DNA from: Bradyrhizobium sp.
Lineage (GTDB): Bacteria; Pseudomonadota; Alphaproteobacteria; Rhizobiales; Xanthobacteraceae
DNA length: 7,091 nucleotides
Direction of reading: 5' to 3'
NCBI GenBank assembly: GCA_028290165.1
Contig: JAQGKJ010000616.1
Location: 1 to 7,091, forward strand
The translations under genes were made by a program, and so were the position numbers. Shown here in pieces: positions 1 to 5,479 of the stretch (its first letter is position 1; every line of letters begins with the position of its first letter). The notes under the pieces are model-generated. The model was not told the DNA's origin. It worked only from the letters and a program-made list of their open reading frames with translations, and ran no database searches.

Positions 1-441
1 AGCCCGTCCGAAGAAATCGACGTCGCTGAGCCAGGGCACGAGAAACGGTCGCATGGTGGGAATCTGCGGAATATCTTTCTTCCCCGCGAACAAGAAACGG
101 TAGGTGACGTTAGCGAGGCCGAAGCAAAATATATTTGCAACGATGCCGGTAACGACGTGGTCGGCGCCGCGCTCGATGGTGATGTAGCCAAACGCGAGAC
201 CTGCGACGATGCCGCCCACAACGGCGGTGGCAAAGCCGATCCACAACTGCCCACTCCAATAGGCTCCGAGGAAGCCGCTCAGCGCGCCCAGGGCCATCAT
301 GCCCTCGATTCCGATGTTGAGCATACCGGCGCGCTCGGCGACGGCTTCGCCCAACGCGGCGAACAGGATCGGGGTTGCGATACGAAATGCCGCGGCGATA
401 ACCGTGCTAAAGAAGAGGGTATCCAATATGTCAAAAGACAT
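1..441 (-). CDS. BMP-type (NupQ/YufQ-like) ABC transporter permease, 3' end cut by window edge
   Basis: Integral inner-membrane permease of the ABC importer group that takes up nucleosides, purines or related small molecules. Only the first 147 residues are present; reading on minus, the frame is open to base 1. Residues 9-31 are a hydrophobic segment, followed by the strongly conserved motif EAVAERAGMLNIGIEGMM (residues 32-49), the hallmark of this permease family. Further hydrophobic stretches follow (about 50-60, 66-84 and 103-115). The family is usually about 300 residues, so roughly half is missing. The ATG at 439-441 is chosen because MSFDILDTLFF leads directly into the first membrane segment; an upstream frame stops two bases before it. 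I see no good Shine-Dalgarno, and a 6-bp hairpin abuts the ATG. Such permeases normally follow an ATPase gene and a first permease gene, but here nothing codirectional precedes it. Family call is firm; substrate is unknown. Confidence 0.9.
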   Translation of the reverse strand, partial: MSFDILDTLFFSTVIAAAFRIATPILFAALGEAVAERAGMLNIGIEGMMALGALSGFLGAYWSGQLWIGFATAVVGGIVAGLAFGYITIERGADHVVTGIVANIFCFGLANVTYRFLFAGKKDIPQIPTMRPFLVPWLSDVDFFGRA

Positions 442-462
442 GGTCAGCGCACCGACCTGACC
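442..462 (-). promoter_or_regulatory. Hairpin abutting the permease start codon
   Basis: On the minus strand, GGTCAG (462-457) and CTGACC (447-442) form a perfect 6-bp stem around a 9-base loop, and the ATG follows immediately. It occupies the place where the ribosome binding site should be, and the only G-rich stretch (GGTCGG-like) lies partly in the stem. It could limit translation of the permease or be a chance repeat. Confidence 0.35.
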
Positions 463-604
463 GTGGGCGCCGTTGGAGAGGCGCGCAGTAGAGCCATCAC
501 CACGCAACAGATTGAGAGGACTGCGCCGATCGAACGGCTGGTCACGACGCTGTTAATTTGAGCAAAAGCAAATAAAACGAGCGTGCCGTGCGCGTAGTCT
601 TGGC

Positions 605-664
605 ACATTTTCTCATTTTTCAAGTTGCATTTCATATTTTCAAGTACCATTCATACAGATCAAG
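605..664. repeat. Three imperfect tandem 20-bp units with TCAAG at exact 20-bp spacing
   Basis: TCAAG occurs at 620-624, 640-644 and 660-664. Each copy is preceded by a TCAT element (613-616, 632-635, 651-654) in an AT-rich context. Units are 605-624, 625-644 and 645-664; a degenerate fourth may follow at 665-684, which keeps only TTTCAT. Read on minus, each unit begins CTTGA. Identity between units is only about half outside the core. A spacing of 20 bp is close to two helical turns, as in arrays bound cooperatively by a regulator on one DNA face; that role is inferred. Confidence 0.4.
615..643 (-). promoter_or_regulatory. Weak sigma70-like promoter candidate for the permease
   Basis: On the minus strand TTGAAA (643-638) is a five-of-six match to the -35 hexamer and AAAAAT (620-615) a four-of-six match to the -10, separated by 17 bp. 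It would give a leader of roughly 165 nt before the permease ATG. AT-rich DNA makes chance matches likely. Confidence 0.2.
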
Positions 665-786
665 AACTTTCATCCTCCGGCAATGCAACGAGCGTGCCAT
701 GAAATGCATAAAGGACCGCGGCCTGCCCGTGGAAAAGACGATGTTCAGATCATGGCCCGCGCTCCGCCAAACCATGGAGCTTTCGT

Positions 787-978
787 TTGAGTAGCGCGCT
801 GCCATTCGATCCAGAACGTCTTGTCGATGAGGCCGCCGCGGCCGTCGGGCTCTCCATTCCCCCCGACGACCGGGCCGTGGTCGTGGAAAACTTTGGCCGT
901 ATCGCCGCGATGGCGCAGCTCGTGATGGCGTTTCCGGTTGCTGACGATATCGATCCTGCGACGGTGTTCCGGCCGTGA
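787..978 (+). CDS. atzG: AtzG/HpxX-like small subunit (DUF4089, GatC-like)
   Basis: A 63-residue acidic protein that matches the small DUF4089 proteins encoded directly before AtzE/HpxY-type amidases. In the cyanuric acid pathway AtzG is a GatC-like partner that binds and stabilises AtzE (established for Pseudomonas ADP). Visible hallmarks: an amphipathic N-terminal helix with DPERLVDEAAAAVGL (8-22), the IPPDDR turn (24-29), the NFGRIAAMAQLVM helix (35-47), and the closing FPVADDIDPATVFRP (49-63). The start is a TTG at 787: GGAG at 776-779 lies seven bases upstream, no in-frame ATG or GTG lies between it and the in-frame stop at 709, and length and N-terminus fit the family. The stop overlaps the next gene's GTG by four bases (GTGA, 975-978), implying coupled translation and a 1:1 complex. 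No signal peptide, so cytoplasmic. hpxX is the equivalent name in oxalurate loci. Confidence 0.88.
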   Translation: MSSALPFDPERLVDEAAAAVGLSIPPDDRAVVVENFGRIAAMAQLVMAFPVADDIDPATVFRP

Positions 979-2378
979 TCGACAGAACCGCGCTGGAAGT
1001 TGCGGCGGCTGTCCGCTCGCGTGAAGTCACTGCGGCAGGCGTGACTGAAGCGACGTTGGCGCGCATCGAGTCGCGAAATGCCGAATACAATGCCTTCACC
1101 GCGGTCACGGCCCAACGTGCGCGCAAGGAGGCGGCGGCGATCGACGCTGCGCTGGCGAGGGGCGAGGAAGTTGGTCCGTTGGCCGGCGTCCCCTATGCCG
1201 TCAAAAATCTTTTTGACGTTGCCGGTTTGACGACGATCGCGGGCTCGCGGATCGATGCGGACAATCCGCCGGCCGTACGGGATGCCGCCGCTATCCGTCA
1301 GCTTCAGGCGGCCGGGGCGGTGCTCGTCGGCGCGCTCAACATGTCGGAATATGCTTACGGTTATACGACCGAAAACACGCACTACGGTCCGGCCAGGAAT
1401 CCGCATGATGTTGCGCGCTCAGCCGGGGGATCCTCCGGCGGCACCGCTGCGGCGCTCGCCGGTGGCCTCGTGCCGGTCGCGCTCGGATCGGATACCAACG
1501 GATCCATCCGGGTGCCGTCGTCACTATGCGGCCTTTTCGGACTGAAGCCGACTTTCGGGCGCTTGAGTCGTCAGGGCGTAAGGCTTTTCGCCGCGAGCTT
1601 CGATCACGTGGGACCTTTGGCGCGCTCCGTGCGTGACCTCGCGGCGTTCTATGATGCGATGCAAGGCCCGGATTCGGACGACGTCGTTTGTGCCGCAACC
1701 GGCGTGGAGCCGGCGTTGCCGGAACTCGATCGCGGCCGAGAGGGCCTGCGCATCGCGATAGCTGATGACTATTTTGCTCCGCACGGCATCGATCATGCCC
1801 TAGCGGCGGTTGAGCACGTCGCACGCGCGTTGAACGTCTCGCAGCGGGTCACGATACCGGAGGCAGCGCGGGCGAGAGCGGCTGCCATTGTTATTACCGC
1901 AGCGGAGAGTGGAAACCTGCATTTCGCCGACGTCAGGAAGCGCCCGAAGGATTTCGACCCAACGACGCGCGACCACTTTCTGTCGGGGACGCTAGTTCCG
2001 GCGAACTGGGTCGTCCAGGCGCAGCGATTCCGTCAGTGGTATCGTCTGCGCGCAAGCGAGTTGTTTCATTCGTTCGACATCATCATCACGCCGGCAACGC
2101 CGTGTCCTGCGCCGCTGCTCGGCCAGGAACATGTCATGACGATCAATGGCGTCGAGATGACTGCGCGACGTCATCTCGGCATGTTTACGCAACCGATTTC
2201 GTTCATCGGGTTACCCGTTGTCGTTGCGCCCGTGCATCTGGACGGCAAATTACCGATCGGAGTTCAAATTATCGCTGCACCCTGGCGCGAGCTGGATGCG
2301 TTGCGCCTCGCCCAGCATCTTGAGCGCGAAGGGATTGCGTCTGCTCCGTTGCCGCCTTCATTGTCTCACATTCGATGA
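975..2378 (+). CDS. atzE: AtzE/HpxY-type amidase (amidase signature family)
   Basis: A 467-residue cytoplasmic amidohydrolase of the amidase signature family, the usual length for AtzE. The Ser-cisSer-Lys triad is intact: Lys77 in YAVKNLFDVAG, Ser153 in the AGGSSGG loop (150-156), and nucleophile Ser177 in SDTNGSIRVPSSLCG (172-186). The DTNGS variant of the usual DTGGS is typical of AtzE. ALNMSEYAYGYTTEN (120-134) and HYGPARNPHD (136-145) also fit that subgroup. The C-terminal half carries IIITPATPCPAP and PIGVQIIAAPWRE. AtzE hydrolyses 1-carboxybiuret in s-triazine breakdown; HpxY homologues are needed for oxalurate use. No cyanuric acid hydrolase is visible, so the true substrate is open; a ureide or acylurea is likely. 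It starts at GTG 975 within the preceding gene's stop. The hpxZ-like partner lies convergently downstream. Enzyme class is certain, exact reaction is not. Confidence 0.92.
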   Translation: MIDRTALEVAAAVRSREVTAAGVTEATLARIESRNAEYNAFTAVTAQRARKEAAAIDAALARGEEVGPLAGVPYAVKNLFDVAGLTTIAGSRIDADNPPAVRDAAAIRQLQAAGAVLVGALNMSEYAYGYTTENTHYGPARNPHDVARSAGGSSGGTAAALAGGLVPVALGSDTNGSIRVPSSLCGLFGLKPTFGRLSRQGVRLFAASFDHVGPLARSVRDLAAFYDAMQGPDSDDVVCAATGVEPALPELDRGREGLRIAIADDYFAPHGIDHALAAVEHVARALNVSQRVTIPEAARARAAAIVITAAESGNLHFADVRKRPKDFDPTTRDHFLSGTLVPANWVVQAQRFRQWYRLRASELFHSFDIIITPATPCPAPLLGQEHVMTINGVEMTARRHLGMFTQPISFIGLPVVVAPVHLDGKLPIGVQIIAAPWRELDALRLAQHLEREGIASAPLPPSLSHIR

Positions 2379-2431
2379 CCGAAGCGCCGATAGCTATGGG
2401 GAAGCCAACGGACCACGAGCACGCGGCTCTG

Positions 2432-2447
2432 GCCGGCGACCGCCGGC
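2432..2447. terminator. Possible hairpin in the convergent gap
   Basis: GCCGGC (2432-2437), GACC, GCCGGC (2442-2447) can fold into a 6-bp GC-only stem with a 4-base loop in the 68-bp gap between the convergent amidase and hpxZ-like stops; its last base is in the hpxZ stop codon. There is no T-tract on either side, so it is not a classical intrinsic terminator, only a candidate bidirectional transcription or RNA-stability element. Confidence 0.25.
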
Positions 2448-2836
2448 TAGGACGCAGCATTCTCCATGAAGCTTACATGGGCGGCTGCGATACGCCATCC
2501 CTCTGGAAAGCGGACCCATGTGTGGCTCATGCGGCCGATCCGCTCGGGGTCGCCTTGCGAATACTCGACATTGGCGGTCGCGAAGTTCCGCCCAAACGCG
2601 GTGACGACGAAACGACGCTCGCGCCGGCGCAGGTTTCCAGGCTTGCGCGCCGAGCGGAAGGCAGCAATGGCATCATGTCCATACAGGTTTTCGGTGGGCC
2701 CGAAGCGCAGCGTGTGCGGCGCGTTCCAGAAAAGTTCATTCATCGTCGAAGTGTCGTTGACGAACAGCGCCTGCTCGTAGCGACGGACAGCCGCCGTGAC
2801 TTCGGCGACGACGCTGGGGTCGTTGATATCTTGCAT
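2447..2836 (-). CDS. hpxZ: HpxZ/AtzH-like protein (DUF3225, NTF2/SnoaL-like fold)
   Basis: A 129-residue protein matching the oxalurate catabolism protein HpxZ/AtzH family. The diagnostic N-terminus INDPSVVAEVTAAVRRYEQAL (4-24) is followed by LFWNAPHTLRFGPTENLYG (35-53), with Trp37, His41, Arg44 and Glu49 likely lining the pocket, then AIAAFRSAR (56-64), FGRNFATANVEY (81-92) and the closing SHTWVRFPEGWRIAAAHVSFM (104-124). In known loci it sits with DUF4089 and AtzE/HpxY genes; its reaction is less firmly known, though a small decarboxylase or accessory role in handling carboxylated urea intermediates has been proposed. The frame is open back to an ATG at 2902, but start 2836 is preferred because the family begins at the (M)xxINDP segment; AAAGG lies about ten bases upstream. 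Unlike the usual co-directional layout it faces the amidase pair and is divergent from the large amidase gene. No signal peptide. Confidence 0.87.
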   Translation of the reverse strand: MQDINDPSVVAEVTAAVRRYEQALFVNDTSTMNELFWNAPHTLRFGPTENLYGHDAIAAFRSARKPGNLRRRERRFVVTAFGRNFATANVEYSQGDPERIGRMSHTWVRFPEGWRIAAAHVSFMENAAS

Positions 2837-3075
2837 GACGTCTTTGCCTTTATCAGTGGTGACGATGAGGCCATTGTTCAATGCTGCATCGTTGCAGGTC
2901 AACGAAAAACAGATCCATCAGTCAGCGTGACGCGGTCAGGCAACGAATCAGCTGAAAGCGTCGAACGGAGATAAAATCATGGCGCCGCCCCTCCGATCAG
3001 ACCGACGGGTACAGTGAGCCAAGTGCGGGACAATTGACGGCTGGCGGCGTGGTTTGGAATGTCGGAGGCAATCAA
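2837..3075. promoter_or_regulatory. Divergent control region between hpxZ-like and large amidase genes, with two short palindromes
   Basis: This 239-bp stretch must hold the promoters for both divergent genes, though I cannot pick convincing -35/-10 pairs. Two short dyads stand out: CTGCA-TCGT-TGCAG (2884-2897) and TGAC-GCG-GTCA (2928-2938). Either could bind a dimeric regulator. The strong GGAGG (3064-3068) just before the plus-strand ATG also lies here. Confidence 0.35.
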
Positions 3076-5418
3076 ATGACGGAGAAACTTGGGTCCTCGC
3101 GCAAGCGGTTTCAGCTCGAGGAAGCGACGATCGACGAATTGCATGAGGCCATCAGGGCGGGCGAGGCAACCTGTGTTTCGGTTGTGCAGCATTATCTGGA
3201 TCGCGTGCGCGCCTATAACGGACCCGCCAGTCTTCTGGTGACTGAAGATGGTGCCGAGATTCCTGAAGCGATGGGAACGGTGCGCGCGGGAGCACCGCTC
3301 CGGTTTCCGACGTTCACGGTGAAAATATCTGATGTCCTGCCCGATCTCGACAAATACAAGGGACCGCCGATTGAGTACGGTCGCATGGAAGCGACGGCGT
3401 CGGATCCGAATGTGCAGCAGCAATTCGGCATGATCGTAGGTAGGCCCAAAGCAGGCCAGGTCAACACGCTCGCCACGCTCAATATTCGCGGTGAACGCTC
3501 AGTTACCTGCCGCGGCGATTTCGACCGTCATCCGTCGCTGGGCCCGCTGCCACCCGGCGCGCCGCCAGTCTGCGAGTTTTTCCGGCAGCAGCCTGATGCA
3601 CTCGAGCGGGCTGCTGAACTGGACGCGCGGTATGGCAGTAACCCCGACCTCGAAAAGATGCCGATGTACGGCGTTGTGTTTTCGTTCAAGGATCCGTTCG
3701 ATACCAAGGACATGCGTTCGACGGGGGGAGGGGACGCCGCCTACGATATTGACTTTCCGGCCCGAGACCACGTGTTGATTGAGCAACTCCGCAACAAAGG
3801 CGCGATCATATTCGCCAAGGCCGTCAACACGGAATATAACGGCCGTGCTGGCGATCCGGGTGGCCGCAACGCGCCCAACAAGGTTCTGCCGTCGGTGCTC
3901 GGTTATCAGCGCAGTACGTGGGGCGGGAATCCCGCAAACCCGTACGACACGCGGCGGGCGGCGTCACTTGGTTCAAGCTCGGGCTCGGGCGTATCGGTCA
4001 GCACCAATCTGGTGATGGCCAGTCTGGGCGAAGAAACGCGAGCCTCATGCCGTGGTCCGTCGAACCATAATTCGATCGCGTTGATTCTGCCGCATAAGTC
4101 CATGATCGCATTTGGGGGCGGTGCGATCGGAGCCGACATCTATTGCGACCGCACCGGAATCCACTGCCGAACCATCGGCGATTGTGCCAAGGTGCTCGAC
4201 GCCTTGAGAAGCGAGGATGACGGCTACTACGATCCGCGCGACATCTTCACAACGGTGCCGCGTTCGTCAGTCCTGGGCGGTCCCTACGCGGTCCATGCCA
4301 CTACGAAAGGCGCCCTTGGCGAACTCAAGGGCACCCGGCTTGGCGTCATTCGCGAGTCGATGCTTGTCCCGCGGGGTTCCATGACAGAGGTGCCGATCAC
4401 TACCGCGGCGGCCAAGGAAATCAAGACGATCCTCGGCGGCCATCTTGGTGCCAGGTTGGTCGAGTCCACCGATCCGCACTGGACGCCCGACGCGGATATC
4501 GAGACCATGAAGCTCGATTTCCGCGGTGCATTGGCGCGTCTTGTGCCGGTGTTAATGCCCGATCTGTTATTCCGGCTGGGCAACGACGGGACACCGCTGT
4601 TTAAGGAATTCGAGGCCGCGATCCAGCCAACGGAGTTCATGGCGGGCAAGGTATTCGGCTCGGGAAAGATGAAGCCGATTGACTATTGCGTGGAGATGGC
4701 AAATGGCCGCATAGCCCCGCCCGGAAACCTGGATCTCGCTACAATCCAGCAACAGGAACTGGCGATGGCGTTCCGTTTCCACATCAATCAGTATCTTGGC
4801 CGGCGCGCGACAGATTGGCAGGAGCGCGGCTTCGCTGAAACGCTCACCGACTTCGCAGCACTTAATGCACGCTCGAAGTTCTGGGGCGACGACCAGCGCG
4901 CGGCGTTTAAAAATTGGGAGGAGGTCGCCGATCCGCGCAACCCGCTCGGCGGTCGCCAGGGTGTCAATGAACGGGTCATGCTGCGCGAATTGCTGCGCCG
5001 GGCAGATATGATGGTGATCTTGGAGAACAAGCTCGACGCGCTCGTTCGCCTGCACACGCCATGGCCACCCGGTCTGATCGGCCATCCGCACCAATACGAT
5101 ATTCCGAGTAACCTTGCGCCGGAGTCTTTGAGCGGTCCGAATGCGGGGCTCACCGAGATACTGATTCCGGCTGGATATGTGACGACCGTCTACGACCCGG
5201 TGTTCTCGCTCAGCGCCGAGGGAACGCGTTACGTCTCGGCGCCGTCACACACGCCGACCACGCTTCCAGCGCCGGGATTACCGTTCTCTCTCGTCTTCCG
5301 CGCCGAACCCGGCAAGGAGGATGTCCTGCTCAGAATTGCCTCGGCCTACGAGTCCGCCTCAAAACGCCGCATCCCACCACCCGATTTCGGCCCACTGCCG
5401 ACGAGTCCCAAACTCTGA
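3076..5418 (+). CDS. Large divergent amidase-signature family protein (780 aa)
   Basis: Probably a cytoplasmic C-N hydrolase of the amidase signature family, but far longer than the usual 450-550 residues. The N-terminal helix (EEATIDELHEAIRAGEATCV, 15-34) and HYLDRVRAYN (39-48) match the family start. About 110 extra residues (roughly 57-170) precede the core, which resumes at ALERAAELDARYG. Catalytic Lys205 lies in YGVVFSFKDPFDTKDMRSTGG. The cis-Ser loop is LGSSSGSG (298-305), Ser300 or Ser301, and the nucleophile is Ser324 in GEETRASCRGPS (318-329), replacing the usual GTDTGGSIRxPA. The 24-residue spacing Ser300-Ser324 equals that in the AtzE-type enzyme here. The C-terminus LPFSLVFRAEPGKEDVLL (735-752) is the family's usual ending. 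ATG 3076 is chosen over TTG 3034 because GGAGG (3064-3068) sits seven bases before it. The monooxygenase gene follows 61 bp downstream, likely in one operon. Substrate unknown. Confidence 0.85.
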   Translation: MTEKLGSSRKRFQLEEATIDELHEAIRAGEATCVSVVQHYLDRVRAYNGPASLLVTEDGAEIPEAMGTVRAGAPLRFPTFTVKISDVLPDLDKYKGPPIEYGRMEATASDPNVQQQFGMIVGRPKAGQVNTLATLNIRGERSVTCRGDFDRHPSLGPLPPGAPPVCEFFRQQPDALERAAELDARYGSNPDLEKMPMYGVVFSFKDPFDTKDMRSTGGGDAAYDIDFPARDHVLIEQLRNKGAIIFAKAVNTEYNGRAGDPGGRNAPNKVLPSVLGYQRSTWGGNPANPYDTRRAASLGSSSGSGVSVSTNLVMASLGEETRASCRGPSNHNSIALILPHKSMIAFGGGAIGADIYCDRTGIHCRTIGDCAKVLDALRSEDDGYYDPRDIFTTVPRSSVLGGPYAVHATTKGALGELKGTRLGVIRESMLVPRGSMTEVPITTAAAKEIKTILGGHLGARLVESTDPHWTPDADIETMKLDFRGALARLVPVLMPDLLFRLGNDGTPLFKEFEAAIQPTEFMAGKVFGSGKMKPIDYCVEMANGRIAPPGNLDLATIQQQELAMAFRFHINQYLGRRATDWQERGFAETLTDFAALNARSKFWGDDQRAAFKNWEEVADPRNPLGGRQGVNERVMLRELLRRADMMVILENKLDALVRLHTPWPPGLIGHPHQYDIPSNLAPESLSGPNAGLTEILIPAGYVTTVYDPVFSLSAEGTRYVSAPSHTPTTLPAPGLPFSLVFRAEPGKEDVLLRIASAYESASKRRIPPPDFGPLPTSPKL

Positions 5419-5479
5419 AGCGTCGTTCCGTGACGGCCCTGCCCGATAGACATGATGATCATTGGCGAGAGGAACAGAT

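Larger units (their letters stand above)
571..701. repeat. Pair of 20-bp direct repeats bracketing the AT-rich segment
   Basis: Bases 571-590 and 682-701 match at 17 of 20 positions, including the perfect 12-mer AACGAGCGTGCC (576-587 and 687-698), 111 bp apart start to start. Between and overlapping them lies a 10-bp inverted repeat, TGCATTTCAT (626-635) with ATGAAATGCA (699-708). The arrangement could be paired operator sites or a remnant of a small duplication. Confidence 0.4.
442..786. other. Divergent intergenic region between the permease and the atzG/hpxX-like gene
   Basis: No convincing gene lies here. Bases 442-540 are GC-rich like the coding DNA. Bases 545-680 are clearly AT-richer and hold three 20-bp-spaced TCAAG units, a 17/20 direct repeat (571-590 and 682-701) and a 10-bp inverted repeat (626-635 with 699-708). 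These probably belong to the control region for the minus-strand permease and the plus-strand amidase pair. A 68-codon minus-strand frame (650-444) ends two bases before the permease start, but it resembles no family I know. Confidence 0.6.

Noticed and set aside
157..561. 134-codon plus-strand open frame opposite the permease
   Set aside because: Its translation is hydrophilic and unlike any known protein, and it lies antisense to the well-conserved permease reading.
444..650. 68-codon minus-strand frame ending just before the permease
   Set aside because: No ribosome site near its ATG and no resemblance to a first-permease C-terminus; kept only as context for the permease start question.
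588..794. 68-codon plus-strand frame spanning the AT-rich region into the atzG-like start
   Set aside because: No ribosome site that I can see, no family resemblance, and it crosses the repeat array and the true TTG start.
2375..2974. 199-codon plus-strand open frame starting ATGA at the atzE-like stop
   Set aside because: It is antisense to the clearly recognisable hpxZ-like gene over most of its length, its translation resembles no family, and GC-rich codon bias on the opposite strand readily leaves such frames open.
3034..3075. Upstream TTG start for the large amidase, and TTGACG at 3034 as a -35 box
   Set aside because: The strong GGAGG at 3064-3068 sets the start at 3076. A promoter using TTGACG with a 17-bp spacer would begin transcription at or after the ribosome site, so neither reading is sensible.
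4567..5094. Long minus-strand frames inside the large amidase gene (175 and 121 codons)
   Set aside because: They are antisense to a gene with intact catalytic motifs and a conserved C-terminus, and they show no recognisable domain.
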